NCBI RefSeq assembly: GCF_015832195.1
Contig: NC_052018.1
Coordinates: 33,756,115-33,820,114 of the forward strand
Length of the DNA: 64,000 nucleotides
Reading direction: 5' to 3'
DNA from: Motacilla alba alba
Lineage: Eukaryota; Chordata; Aves; Passeriformes; Motacillidae
Each line of letters begins with the position of its first letter. Position 1 is the first letter of the stretch. Shown here one piece after another: positions 25,067-39,352 of the stretch. The notes under the pieces were generated by a model, which was not told the origin of the DNA, ran no database searches, and worked only from the letters and a program-made list of their open reading frames with translations. A program made the position numbers and the translations under genes.

Positions 25067-25670
25067 AATCTGAATCACAGCAGTAGCCGTGCAGCTCTAC
25101 AGCATGAAACAGGAGGAATCAATCACAGGCAAGGGGAGTCAATACAGGGACTGAAAGACAAAAAGTGTGCACAGGCAGGTCAGCACATGTACACATGTGG
25201 AACCAACAAGTGGACACTTCACTCAAGGAGAATCTTAATTTGTAAAAGTGGAAGGGATAAGCAGGTGAGGGGAAAAGGAAATGGAAAGGGAATGACATAT
25301 TCAGGTCTATTCAGCCATCTTCTGACACAAAACCAGGTCTCCATTCTTCTCCCCAAATGTTCTGCTTAGGGAAAATTAAATTAGAAAAAAAAAAGATTCA
25401 GACACTAAGCAGGAAATTACATGTTTCTCTCCATTCAAGTCTGTCCTCCCCCTACTGTGTTTCTGTGTCTGTCTCTAAAGAGCAACCTCCCACTGTAGAG
25501 GACTAATGATTCTTTGCTTGTCTTGAGTACTGTAGCCTCTTTCTTGTTGAGTGGTCCCTCAATACACAGGTGTGACAAACAAGCCCATTCTCCATTAGAT
25601 CAGGAATCTCCCCAATTCAAAAAGCAGGTATGGGTGGGGTTTGCTTTGCTTTTTGTATGCCTGAGGTTTT

Positions 25671-25690
25671 GTTTGTTTGTTTGTTTGTTT
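25671..25690 (+). repeat. (GTTT)5 microsatellite
   Basis: Five exact GTTT units. An A/C tract follows 38 bases further on. Confidence 0.85.
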
Positions 25691-25728
25691 CTTCTCTCTG
25701 AACAAAGTGTACTGAAACAGAAAAGAAT

Positions 25729-25764
25729 AAAAAAACCCCCAAAAAAACCAAAAAAACCCCAAAA
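25729..25764. repeat. A/C-only tract
   Basis: A-runs of four to seven bases alternate with C5, C2 and C4 over 36 bases. Confidence 0.8.
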
Positions 25765-28700
25765 TGTACAAGTTTACTTTCTTCTAAAAGCTATTCCTGA
25801 CTCCCAGATCAGAACAATTTGTCTTTTAATAACCATTGAACTTGAAACTTTGAATTGTAAGTAAATGAGGGAACATATGAACATTGCAGCTTCCTTCTAT
25901 GAAGAAAGGGCAGGTGGATTGGATCACATTTTCACTGGTCAAAATAAGGAGCAGCACAAATGCAAATGAAGACAGCATTGAAGAGAAGTCACAATTACTG
26001 TCCAAAAAACTGTTCGTTTTTCAGCTGTCACAAACCCCATTCAGCCAGATGTTATTTCTTTTTCATTGTCCTCAATGGCTGTCTTGTAAAAGAGAATTGT
26101 CTGGGTTTCAGCTTTTTGATCTCTTCCTAAATAAACATTTCTGAATGACCATTTCAAGTGTTTTTGGAGAAAGCTTGAAGTAAGCCAGCAGCTTCTTTGT
26201 CAAATCTGTTGTAAAGTTAACATGCAAGTACTTCTGCATATCAAAGCAAAAGGATTTGATGAAGAGTCCATCTGTTGTGTTCCTCATGTCAAAAGTGTAA
26301 TTTTCTTTTCAGCTTCTACAAAACAGCCTCAGGATTCCAATATCAAACTTCAACTTTTGCAAAAATTAATTTTTACTAATGTATTTTCCTTTGTTCATGA
26401 CCATCTTTAATGAGTTTTGTTTTTCTTCAGTGAAGAGGAGGAAGCAGTGAAGTGACAAACTTCAAAACAAAGGCACCATTTATATATGACACTTTATATG
26501 TTAGAAGAACTTGAAGAACTCTTTGGTTCAAAGCCAAGCATTCAGAGATTGAGGAAAGCCAGAATGAAAACTGCCTGGACAAACTTAATCAGGCAATACA
26601 GGCTTTCATTACATGAATGTTCACAATCATTTTCTGTTCAGCTCCCATTGTCACTTGGGTACTGTGTTGCGCTCGCTGCTGTGCATTATGCAAAACCTGG
26701 GTTTAACTCCTTAGAAAGAATTTCCTTGAGGGATTGTCTTATTGGCATATTTCATCTTTTTCCTCCTCATTTCAGATTTCCTCCCTGTTTTTGATTGCAC
26801 TAGATTCTGCCTCCATCATGGGGCCAAGAGGATTGTGAACAGACACTAGTTTTATTTTCTGTCCCAGTATCCAAATTTGGACAAAGTACTCACGTCCAGA
26901 CTACACATGAGGTATCATTTGCAAGAGCAGCATTAATTTAGTGGACCAGAAGAAGGAAATATACCTAAATATGCTATGGAAAACACATCTTCTAACTCCA
27001 GCTCTTCCTAGGAACAAGGAAGGAACTGACTGCTGATCAGGAAAACAGACTACTGAGCTCTGAAAAGTCCCCCAGCTGTTTGTAAATTACAGCATCTCAA
27101 AGGTGAATTGGGGCAGATAATCATGAGGTGTACATAAAAGACAAACTTCAAGCCTCATTAAAGCACAGAACAGTAAAACTTCCCAAATGGAAAGAAACGC
27201 CAGAATTATTATCTTACCCTCAGACAAGCCTGATTTTTTCCAAATACAAAATATAAAACACAACCTGAGGCAAAGTTATGGCATGGAAAATTTTAGTCCT
27301 ATCTTGAAAAAAATTAAAAGCAACTCTAAAAGCAAGGTTAAAAAGAGTTTGATGATGGGAAACATCAAGCAGGTTTATCCATAGATAATACTACTGAGTT
27401 TGCTTGCCAAATGCAGAGATCTCTTACAATACCTCTAGTGACTTCTTTTCTTATATGCATCAAGGCATTTTATATAAAGTTAAATTCCAATAAAAGAGAT
27501 ATTTTAGTATGACCAGCCCACATCTGCACAATTTTCTAGTTCCTAATCAGCTCTGTATGCCCTACGAAAGCTCAACATCCAGTAGATGTATTGATTTAGC
27601 AACAAGTAAACATGTCACAGGTTTTCACAGGTTTTTAAAGGTTTTTTTGAGCTAACCAGTCACATAATACAGTTTATTTCTCCAGTGCTAGAAGTGTATT
27701 TAGATATCTACAACAGTAAAGCAGACCTTCTTTGTAGCCCAAAGACTTTATAACCTAGATTGGCCCCAAATATTTTTCCATTAGATAAAAATCCTGCCTA
27801 AGAAGCCCATCTCAGCCCACACTTCTAATAGAAAGGAGAAAGTTCATTGGATCACCAACATGTGTGTTTATATCAACCATGTGGGTAATGGACCATTTGA
27901 AAACCTATCTGGCTCTTCATCGGGAAAAGCAAAACTGGCTGACATTGGGAAGAGGACTTAAAACCCCAAGAATTTCACCAACAAACTCTGTTTCCATTTT
28001 TCTTTGGCTTAGCATATTTTCTTGCTTTTTTTTTCTGTTTAGTCTATAAAATTTAGTGGGATGTCAGGGTCAGGGTCATTTTTAGTCACAATCTATTTGC
28101 ATGCCAGACAATGAGTTCATATTGCTTGCTAGGTAATGACTCTTACTGTAGATAAGGCCACTATTCCCAGGCAAGTTTTCTCTTCTTACTACAGTTAGCT
28201 TCAGTCAGAGCCAAGTAATCTCATGGCCTTTTTGAGCTGTGAGGAGAAAATATCACAGGCATCCCTAGCCATTTCTTCCTGTTTGCATAATTTTTAGAGA
28301 GAAAAAGCAGAGTCTAAGAACACTAGATGCCACTGTCTCATGGCCATTACTCAGGCAGTACATACAGGGCTCTGTAAAAGCCTGAGGTGAATGGCAGGTC
28401 CAGTCATTCAACTTGTGACAAAATGCTGCAAAAGATTCACATTTCAGAGAAAGCTTTCACAAGATGTGAATTGGAAAGCCTTATCAGCATAAAACCTGCA
28501 CACCTAAAGAACCCTTGTAGGGAAGAATGTAATGAACGGGGGATACCTTGAGATAAAGTGCAAGGGTACTTAGCCAAAGCCTAGAGATTGTGCTTTAAAA
28601 GTACATGAAGTAATGCTTGAATTTATTTGCTATTATTTCTACACATCTGTATTTACATCTAGTCCTCTGCAGGCACAAGTCTAAAATACTGCTATTTTCT

Positions 28701-31700
28701 GCTAGCCAAGCACCCTATAATTCAGTTGGGAATGAAAAAAACCAAGTGTTTTACTGGTGATTACCTACATTTTTTGAAGAAAAATGTCTAAAGAAAACAG
28801 TAGGGTAAAGAAAAATAGTGTTATTTCTTTCTTATCTGTCTAAAAGATATTGTAGTCATCTCTTGCTGAGTCAGCTTGGCTTTTAGGAAAATAATAACAA
28901 AAGGGCAAATTTGTAAATGGTTGCTTTATCAGTGAAGCCAACACCAGCAGTAGGATTCTAGACAGAAACTCACCAAAACCAAAGTTTAATGTCTACTTTT
29001 ACTTTTGTACCAATAAATGGAAATACATCTCTAAGGAAATCATCTTGAATCACTTTGTTGACAGTGTTTGTGAACGACAGCTAAAGGGCTCAAACAGGCA
29101 ACCTCCACTGCAAACTGAACCATCAGGGCAGTACAGACCTACCTAAATGTCAAGTGAAATTATTGCAATTTTTTCAACCTCTAAGTCATCTTCAGGAAGC
29201 AATCTTCTCAGCTTCAAACATTGTGCATTTTATATTCTGTAGCAACAAATTCTGGAAGATGTCAATATTGACAGAAGTTTTGTCAACTATGCCACCCTAA
29301 ATGTCCTCAGTATGTTACAGAGTAAATAGAAGTGCGGGTTGTGTCATGGGAGGGAACTTTTCTTTGGAAACTCTGTTGCCAACAATAGATATAAACCAAA
29401 TATTGTTTATTACAAATATTTCTTCTGAGACTCTTTCCCAGACTTTGCCAAAAGTTTTATAGCATTTTCGCCTTTGAGATTGGCTCATGTACCAAAAAAA
29501 TCTTTATGAAAACAATTCAGATGAAAAAGTTTTTTTCCCTACACCAAATAAATAAACATTGCAAAGTTGTTTCGTAACCATACAAATATATATACTAATT
29601 TTCCTAGAGGAGGAGACAGTTGACACATGCCATTCAGCTGAACAGGCAGTGCTAAAGGCATCAGGATGCTTTGCAGAAAGCAAACTAAATGACAGCTAAA
29701 CTAAACTAGCGCAATATTAATAACTTCACCTTAAAGGTCTTACTTATTACTTTTACCTAGCTCATGATTAGTGCATTTTCTTTAATATTCTCTCCAAATG
29801 TTTTCCATTCTTCCTCTTTATTAATAGGTGGGCAAACCAAAACATAGAATGTAGAAATGCAATCCATAAAGTCAACCTAGTTGAGCCTAGACCACGTGGC
29901 AGATGCAGACTTGGTCCTGGCCTCCTTTATAAACCTGTTTTTTCTTGCCTCCATGGTTGGCCATGACCTGCACATGCACCATCCTTTTGTTTTTCTTTGG
30001 AAGGAAATATTAATACAGGATCAGAATCTAGAGTACACTCCAGTAGGTTCCTGGGCTCCAGGACCAAGGGAGAATACTGAGAATGCTTCCAGAACTCACC
30101 TACACCACGATTAAGACATAGATACTATCTATTTTAACAGCTCCATGCTTGTCATCCATTTCAATTTCACTGAAATAAAAGGTATTCTTGAATTCTGCCA
30201 GGATAGAAAATACTTTTTCAAAGTCTTAGAATTTGATGACTACAGTAATTTCAGTACCATGAACCAGCCCTGCTAATCAAACCCACAACACTTCCACAAG
30301 AGAAACTTTGTACCTCTAACTTTATTCCTCTTTCTTTTTTCTGTTTCTTTTTCCTTCATAAATATAGCCCTCCATTCCATATCTTGCCTGGTTTAACATT
30401 TTCTAACATTTCTCAGTAATCTGTTTCCACAATTCACTGGAATGTAACATTTTTCATCTTTATAACGAGCCCTCATGAAATATGAATGCTACAAATTACC
30501 AAACATTTCAGGCATGTTGAGAGATAAACTGTACGTGATATTTGGAATAAACCCAGTGAAATCAGAGCATCTTGCAAAATCGAGTTCTAGTGTATTCGTG
30601 CTTTGGCTGCTACAAATAATTTCATTGATTTGCTACTACAGGAAGAAATACATAGAAACAAGCTGGCATGGGTATATATACACATATAAATCTACCTAGG
30701 AGGAAAGAACCTCTTTAGGAAGATGTAGTATTTTACAAATAGAAAACCATACATAATTTCAAAGGTGTTATGCTTTGTCACCACCAGTGTGTTTGGTTTT
30801 TCCCTACTATGAAATGTTTCTGCTATGAAAACCAGGATGGCATGATACCGTAACACATCTCAAGGGCATGAATCACACCGCCAACTGTTTCTTCACCAAC
30901 CGTGATGGGAGAGAGCAGAAAAAACAGATCTTTGGACCACATGGCAGCACCCACTCTCCATGGAGGTGTAGAACAATGTGAAATGAAGTAAATAGTGCTT
31001 TTGTACCTTGCAATTCCTCAGTGGAAACTTAAATCTTTGCCTTTTCCAGAGTATTTTTCATCCCATGCTTTCTGCAACCCCTAGGTACCCCTGACCACTA
31101 CAGCTCCATCCCTGCCAGACCTAAGTGCACCTGTCTGGAAGGACACACAGAGCACATATAATTTTAATCCTGATCTTATCAATACATGATTCACACAGGA
31201 AATTACAAATTCAAGAACATGACAATAAATATAATTTCGTCTGTAGAAACAGTCATATTAATACAAATAAATTTTACAGGAGATTTCAACATCCCATGTC
31301 AATCGGAAATGATCCTTGAAGGATTGCACTCATCATCATTCTTAGATCTATCTGTGAGTAAAACTAAGAGACGTTACTTTGTTCAACACAGAAACTTCAT
31401 TTCAAATGCCTGCACTTTAAACAACTGCTCTGAGTTTTCCTATTTGTCCTTTTGTCAGAGCATTGAAATAAGGTGATAGGGACTCATTTCACCACTCTCC
31501 CTCCACCTCTGTGTCTATTTTGTCTTGCACTATATCTCTAGGACCAGAAGAAAAGGCTGAAATCTGAATCGTGCTTGTGCTCCTGCTGTTGAACTCCCAA
31601 GCTTAAGCTTTTGCTGTTTATCTGTTTCAGAATGCACCAAAATGGCACATTTTAAACCAGAAACCCATAGATCTGCTTTCTGATTGTAGCTCAAATGTGT

Positions 31701-31742
31701 CCAAACAACATGTTAGATTTCACGCACATTCTTTCTTTTTAA

Positions 31743-31802
31743 TTTTTTTTTTTTGGGGGGGGGGTAATGTTTGGGGTTTTTTTGTTGGGTTGTTTTTTTT
31801 TT
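31743..31802. repeat. T12G10 junction followed by T/G-only tract
   Basis: Twelve T (31743-31754) are followed directly by ten G (31755-31764). After TAAT the sequence continues as T-runs broken by GGGG, G, GGG and G up to about 31802. On the minus strand this is the same A-run/C-run pattern as the other A/C tracts. Confidence 0.85.
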
Positions 31803-34800
31803 TAGTCTGAAAGTCTGAAGGTGCTTGGACTGCTGTGAATGCAAAATAATCACAGATGGAAGTGCAACCTGAGTACACATTGTCTGTGTTAACTCTTTGT
31901 GGCATGATTTACCTGACAGACCTAATATTTACAGCACCTTTGCTTTCCCCCCAACAAAAGGATGGGTTTACACTTTGATTTGAGTTGCATTCAACTTCTG
32001 ATGCAGGTAACTGATTCATTAATCTCCCACAAAAATGCAGACACTACAAGCACATTGCACCATATTGTTAAATAATATGCTTATTTTGGCAGGAGAGAAA
32101 GCCAAACTTAAATGAAGTCTTCCTGTTATTTGGATATCTGGATTATTTAATGTCAGGTCAAATCTACAAAGGATACATTTTCTCAAACTTGAGGGAATAG
32201 CACTGTCCAGTTCTCTGTGCTCTGAAGCATTTGGCATTTGTGAAATAAAATGATTGTGACATCCTCAGCACCTTTTTGGCAGGTGATGACAGTTGCATAG
32301 TAACTGAAACTTAGAAAACTGAAAACTTAGAAAGAAATCCAAAACTTATATAATGATATCATGCAAGTTAGATTGCTTCTTCCCTTGGTTTCTCTATGAC
32401 TGATACCATTTATAGAGTCGATATATATACTTTTTTGTTTCAAAAGTAGACAAAACAGTTCAGGCTCTCCATCACAGGAGGACAGAAAGATGAGATTATA
32501 TGATATGGAAGGTGGTATTTCACGTCCAGAGCTTAAAATTACTTTTAGCCAGTCTTGTGTTGTTTATTGAATCATGAGAGCAAAATCTTTTTAAAGGTTT
32601 CTTTTCCTGTGCTGTAGGGTACCACTTTCCATATCCTTATTTTATAGTTATGGCTGCACACTGGAAACAGACACTAAAAGAGTTCATACCACTGTTTATG
32701 TGCCATCAGCTGAAAAAAGCAGCAGTTAAGTTTTTATTCGAACAAAGAATGATACAAATTATTAGATAGCCTCTCTAGAAAACTCTGTCCTGGGTGACTT
32801 TTATGTCCTTTACTGCTCTCTTTTCCCTACCTGCTTTGGAATGGTAAATAAAAAAGATAGAGCAGGTCATTCTGATTACTTTTCAGATTCCCAAGGAAAC
32901 AAGAGCCACCCACTGTCCCAGCTGCCTTAAACATTACTTACCTGCAGCTCTACCTGTTGTGTACCAGTGGAACACTGGATCCTCCAAAAGTAGGCATAGG
33001 ACACTCCTTACAGAAAAGGCACTCAAGCTTCACTGCTATCAGTGATCCATTCCCCTCCTGCTCTCACAGCATTCATGGTCACTGTAATAGGGTTGTTGCT
33101 GTAGAGCACATTCCCGTTAGCATGTGTTTATGGACTGGTTGTCCCTGGTCCCTGGATGTCCCCACAGTTCTCCAAATAAATAATCTACACACACAAACAG
33201 AGGTTTCCCCGACAGCCTCTTAACTGCCATGTCCACTAATTACTCTGAAGGCAAAACTATCCTTATCACAGCAGAAATATTTCCCCTCCATCATCCTGAG
33301 GCATGGTATCAGTTGTTCCCATGTGCCTGTCTCCAGTCCTCTGTGAAGGACTGCCTTGACCTTTGATTTTACTCTGTGTGCCCACTAACATGGTCTCCCC
33401 CTACACAACGGCTGCAGAGAGAATTCAAAAAGATCAATCACACCTTCTAGCGTCCTGCTACTCTCTGTTTTACAAAAGACCTTGCACGAACAGGAACAAC
33501 CTTGTGCTTTCTTTCAGGTTTGCAGGCCTTTTACCACTCAAAAGGAAAAGCCCCACGTCAGTGCTTGGTGGATGTGAATTAAAATATGTCAGTTAAGCAG
33601 CCTCTTCGTGCCCATCTCTTAGTTCACTACCATTGCCCTGCCCTGAATTTTATATATTCCAAATTAATCCCTAAGTCACACTAGAAGGATCTGAATTTAT
33701 TTCTATTTCGGTTAAGTATATAACCAGTGTAAACACACAACAGCATGGGGCTGCTGCAACTTAAATATTTTGTCTTATCTAAACACAAGAAAGGCATTAA
33801 ACACAGACTTTTAGCAAAGCAGACAGACAGAATATTCAGAAATAAAATTATTAAAGAAAAGGAGAAGCTGGCAAACAAAAAGGTGAATGAACTGTACAAA
33901 ACACATAATAATACAATCTGCTAATTAATAATTTGATACATTTCAATGTTTCAATTAAATTTTAAATTTTCTCTGATGATAATTGAAGTATTGGAATAAA
34001 AAATAAATGAGCTAGATATGTTTATTTCTCTAATGAGATGTTATAATAACATTGGTCTAGATATAGGCTACTGAAGGACATAACACCCAGGTTACCTTGG
34101 AAGCTCTGAATCCTCCCATTTGTTTGTGCTGCATCCTTTGGCATCACAAAGGACAATCATAATTCTCTTACTCAAAGCACCTCTTTTTCTCTTGCTTTGA
34201 GGAATTCAGGAACTCATATCTATTCAGAATGGTATTCAAAACACTGTTTTCTACACGTTCCCTAGCCCTTTTCTCTTTTGTTTAGTTTTGATTTGTTTTT
34301 CTGCATCCATGTAAAATACTCTTTACAAGCTCTTCAGAGTATATCGGTGTTACATCCACCCCTTCTTCACTAAGCTCTGAGCTCAACTGACTTACAGAAC
34401 TAGCCCCCATCCCTCATTTACTGAATTTTTAGGTAAAAAAGTCTTTTTTTGGTGTTGCAGGATGCATCAATACCCATCTGAATAGACATGCCGACTTTTA
34501 TCAAGACTATCAAGACCTCCATATCTTCTTTTGCTCAAGGTCTTCAGAAACAAAACTAAGGGCATTTTAAAGGCTGCTTGTCATGACTTTCCTGCTGATC
34601 TTGTTCTTGGCACATAAATGTAATTCACACAAACATATAAAACCTAGCCTGTAAATAGAATCCCAAGTTAACTGTCAATCTGAATGGTCATAAGGTCAAG
34701 TCTGAAAAAGAAAACAATTACCTTCTTCGGTGAAAAACAGTATCAGGTAGAGTCTAGGGCTTGAAAGTATATTTTCTAAAAGAGTATGATGAATAATTTC

Positions 34801-34920
34801 TTGTTTTACTGATTTCTCTAGGTAAAAGTGTACATGTGATTGTAAGCATGACACTTTTAAACACAGCTCAAAACCTTATTTTTTCATTAATGTTCTACAG
34901 CATGCCAGAAGGCAGATATG

Positions 34921-35035
34921 AATATCCATCTCCATTTTCACAGACAAAGAAACCAGAGCTGAGGAGAATCGTTTCCCCTCCAGTCACATGGCAGAACTAT
35001 GTGAGGGTCAGGAGCAGATGCTCTGTCCCCTGAAT
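34921..35035 (+). mobile_element. Possible ancient MIR-like SINE fragment
   Basis: The stretch contains CTCCATTTTCACAGACAAAG, then AAACCAGAGCTGAGGAGAA, then GTCACATGGCAGAACTATG and a GTCAGGAGCAGATGCTCTG-like end. This follows, in order, the MIR core: CCCATTTTACAGATGAGGAAAC, GAGGCACAGAGAGG, GGTCACACAGC, GGCAGAGC. Divergence is high, as expected for an element that predates birds. The frame at 34836-35033 that covers it is incidental. Confidence 0.5.
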
Positions 35036-36042
35036 AGATGTCTTGTCCTCTGCCTGCTGTGTCATGCAGCTTGTCTGAGATATATTTGTATCACTGCTGT
35101 AGACCATGTGTGCTAGATAGGATGAACACCTTTCAGCTTTAAATATTGAATATTAGGGTTTGCCATAAATGTCACATAAAAAGGTCTTTCTAAGCCAAAT
35201 GTATTTTTGAAGAAATATAAGAGAAAAATACTTTCTATTTGAATAGTGGAGACTTGATTTGAATCTGTTATGTTTTTTTTCTAAGAAGAGAGTGCATATT
35301 TACTTGGACACAAGCTTTATTTATTTGGTCTGCAAGGCTGAGGTGAAAAGCACTCAGCAATATAGTCTGAAATAACTGAGTGGAACTATTGAGAACTTTC
35401 AAGAAACCCTTTTTAAACACTAGTGGCTTACTTTCATGCTGAGGCTTTCTGAAGTATTTACCTGGTAGTTTCATAGTACATTTTGGACCAGGTATCTTTT
35501 TTATTTCCTTCAAAAAACACTGAACAATGACTGCCTTCATCATAGCACAGTCCATATAGGACAAAACTGTGGTACAGATAGAGATATTGTCATTGAGGAT
35601 CTTTTTTGTTTTATTTTGATTCAATGTCTCATATCTGTAAGATATATGCCATGCCCTGAACGCCTGGTTTTAAAATTAGGTAAACAAAACCTAAAGATAC
35701 TTTTCTTGGCTATGAAACAATCAGTTAGAAAAAACTTTGAGGTTTGAGTAGATGAAGTGCTTGAACTGGCAACTTGTGTTGTTACTTCTGGAACAAACCT
35801 GGGCAGCAGGGAAGACTGGCTGTAATTAAAGGCATTACGTACTCCGACAAATAGGGCTGCATATATCATTACCAGCAGTTGCCATTGAAAGGGTGTCTAT
35901 AGTGGAGAAGACAGGGTAGATTACTGTGGAGCCAGGAGAGTTTAGCATTTGGCAAAAAAAGTAAGAGCCTGGTCTTTTAAAGGGGGTGAGCTAGTGGATT
36001 TTTAATTTTGAACACTCTTCTGAGTTTAAAATATATTACCTA

Positions 36043-36062
36043 ATTTTATTTTATTTTATTTT
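36043..36062. repeat. (ATTTT)4 microsatellite
   Basis: Four ATTTT units end just before CAATAAC. Confidence 0.8.
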
Positions 36063-38133
36063 CAATAACATAGTTTCAGCTTCAGTGATCATCAAGATGA
36101 AGGTCTCTCAGGACTCAGGTTGATTAACAAACAGCAAGGTTTTCCAGCTAAAGATTGTAACTGAATGTTATAGAGAGCACTATTTTTTCACTGTGAAACC
36201 AGAAATGAAAATTATTATTGAAGGTAAACAGAATGGCACCTTGCTAAAAGGGCATGTGCCCTTCCACTGCCACCATAAAAGTGGAGAGATGCTATTCCAA
36301 ATCTTAGTCTTCCCCTTTTGTCTGCAGACCTTCTAATTTCTCTAGCTGGCCAAAAGTGTCAGACAGAGGCAAAGTCTCAAGTTCTGATCTCTTTCTAGCC
36401 TTAAGGCCCTGCACCCATCAAGTTCATATTGAGAAGTACAAATATCCAATAATCCTAGTGTGGTAGAAGCTCTAGGAGCTCCCGCTAACCCCTAAACCCT
36501 CTTTCATGGGATCTGTGTTGCCTGTGTGTGCACTTCTCTGAAACACCATGTACCCTCTGAAAAATTCTGTTAGCATAAAAAAAATAATATAATAATAAAT
36601 CACTAGCTTCAGAAAGGTTCAGCTAATACAGTGTGACAGATTTTTTCCTCTTTTATTACGTTAACTAGGTTAGACTTGTTTTCTTTGGTGCTAAACAGTC
36701 ATGGGGATATTTAGAAGTGTCCACACACATGAAGACAAAGCTGTCTCGCGTTTAAATTGCCTAACAAAGCATCTTGGTACAAAAAAACTTCAACAAACCT
36801 TGAAAATTAACTTGCTCAGTGTTTCATGTAGACACAAAGCCATCAACAGCAGTAGTCTAGAGCTGAGTTTCTACTGGCATTATTTTCTTATCCATGAAGT
36901 TTGAACAGCTAAAGACAAGTATTGGATCTGTGCCAGACTAATAAAACAGTTCAACAGAGAATGAAGAAACATAATGATATCAGATAAAGCCTACATCACT
37001 TAGGGCTGCTCCCCTCATAAGGGAAGCAACCACATGTTCTTCCCTTGGCCTAATTTAACCCTACTGTTATGTTATTTTCCACAATAATACCTTAACATTT
37101 CCCTTCAGCTTCCCTATGAAATGCTTGAATTCTTTAATAAACACTAAGTGGGAAGTCATGTTAAAAAGCAAATAACAGTGAAGTCAAAGTAAAAGCTTAT
37201 ATATCCAGTCAAGTTTTAGGCTATGAATAAAGCTTATAAAATAGCATAGAAAGTTTGGGATCTTAAGCATTAGATTGTCTTGGAACATTGTCTTGAGTCA
37301 CTATTTGAACTTAATCTGAACTTCTAAAGATCATTTTGCTATAGATATAGTAAGTGGTAACTCTTCATCACTTACAAAAGAAAAGCAAAACCCAGGTCTG
37401 GACACCCTGAGATGAGTATAACACATTCACTTATGACATGGATTCTGTGCAGCCAAACTGCTTCCTATTCATTTCAATAATACTAGCTATTTAATGAGCT
37501 TTGATAGCACTAATTTTGTTAGATTTTGCTATCGTTCTTGCTACAAAAATCACTCTAGCAATGACAGAACCTATGCTTATTTATAAACAAAACAGTGCCT
37601 GGCAGATAAAATATTGCCAGAGTCCAGCCACAAGCACATTTTCATCATGATTTCCTCAATGGAGGCTGGTTAAATCTGGGTAGTTCCTGCCAAAGAATGC
37701 TACAAAACGTGGGGGAAAAAAGCTCTGACTGCAAATACCAAAGTATTTGAGGTACCTTGAGCTTGTGAGAGCAAGGACCTCTCCTTGTGAGTTAATTCAG
37801 CCTGTAGAAAAGCATTTCTGGGATGTTGCAGAATTATGTGGGTTTCCAAATAAGAACCTTTTATTTTCGCTGAGTTGTACATGAAAATTTGCAGTGCTAT
37901 ACGAATTTGATGAAGAAGTAAGCTTGAATTCATTAGTAGACAAAGGTGTTTGAAATCACAATAGCTTCTGCTTATACACAGTAAAAACCCTAGACAAGTT
38001 GATGAGATCAGGAGTGAATGCTCTCAAGTTCAGTTTCTCACTTGTTACTGTAGAACTGGAAGCAATGTTTGGATTCACAGTGCCAAAAAAGATTTAAATA
38101 TTTTGAATTACAATTAAAACATCTAAAAGCATT

Positions 38134-38155
38134 ATTTGTTTGTTTGTTTGTTTTT
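38134..38155. repeat. (TTTG)n microsatellite
   Basis: Four TTTG units followed by a T-run, on the same strand as the GTTT array at 25671. Confidence 0.8.
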
Positions 38156-38505
38156 AAATTTGCATTTAGCCATGAGACAAGATTGTCCTGATAATTATTA
38201 TGTCCCTTATTGCATGCCAAGATGGTATTTTCTTCCCCAAAATGACATCAGATAAGTTCACATACACAGAAGGCAGATCTTGGACACACTCTTACTGGAC
38301 AGTCATAACGTTTGCTCTATTATTTCAGGTAAAATACCAAAGCTGTGCAACTGTGTAACAACTTGAATGGCCTTCCCAAAAGGAAGGGCACCTCCCTTGC
38401 AAGGCCAGGCCGTAGTCACTAGCTGCTCCTCAGACAACTGTTCCAATAGAAACTGGGATCATGTATGCCTTTGATCAATTTATAAATCATTTATAGGCAT
38501 GACTA

Positions 38506-38520
38506 GGTTAACTGTTAACC
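38506..38520. repeat. 15-bp perfect palindrome
   Basis: GGTTAAC, one T, GTTAACC. Each arm contains GTTAAC, which resembles an HNF1-type half site, so this is close to a palindromic HNF1 site (GTTAATNATTAAC) in form. The match is partial. Confidence 0.6.
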
Positions 38521-39352
38521 AGCCTGCCACTTGAATTCCGTGCAATATGACTGGCTGGGGTTGTCCTTTTCTATTTTATTAATCTTCAGGCTTTTTTCTT
38601 TAATGAGATGATGCCAAAAATCTGTTTGTTTAGCTGCTTGCATGATTTTTAAAAATTCCATTCAGCAAACACTGCACATGGAAAAAGTATAATATTGAAG
38701 ACAACCGTAAAACCCCCATTGCATCTGTTATGTAGCTCTGTCACCATGTCCTTAACTTTTTGTTTAACTTGAAAATAAAGCATCTCTATCTGCTAACATA
38801 GCTGCATTTCTCCCGCTCTCCCAGGGGCTTATTCTTCAGCTTCCACTTTCAATGTCCAGAGTAAAAGAGAAATAATGGAATCTCTCCTCCCCAGTGCAAA
38901 AGGCTTCCTCTCCTAGGTGTCTGTTCCCGTTTGTGTCAGTAATCCAGATGGATAAAAAGTGGAATTTATTCAACATAGGCCATCAAAATACCAGGCTGCT
39001 CAACAGAAGAAAGCATATACTGGGCGCATCCAAGATGATCCAAATCTTCCTTTGCCCCTTGTTTACTATTTAAATAGAGAATTAAGTAGCAATTATATTT
39101 TTATAAGTTATTAAATTAGTTTTGTTTCAATAGGGTGGCAGTTTCATCTGGAATCTTTCAACAACACCAAAACTCATTTCTAAGAGACAGGGGAGGGGAC
39201 AGGGAACAAAACATGCGGAACTGTTATTCCATCGAATTTCAAGGACCAGCTGTGACAGGAAAGGAAAGGGTGGGGACAGGATCAGTAAACAGCCTTTCAT
39301 TTCTCCTGCAAAGCAAAACACAATTAAAAGCAGAAAATAGAGCTGGTGAGAA

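Larger units (their letters stand above)
23667..34920. other. Non-coding stretch, no gene seen
   Basis: AT-rich unique DNA with scattered frames of at most about 116 codons (25514-25864), none recognisable. It contains several A/C tracts, a GTTT array (25671-25690), a TCC run near 24652-24666, a GC-rich palindrome (25048-25066) and a TAAT-rich segment (about 33905-34060). Confidence 0.65.

Noticed and set aside
35268..35869. Adjacent minus-strand frames of 118 and 82 codons
   Set aside because: Lengths fit chance in AT-rich DNA, and neither translation is recognisable.
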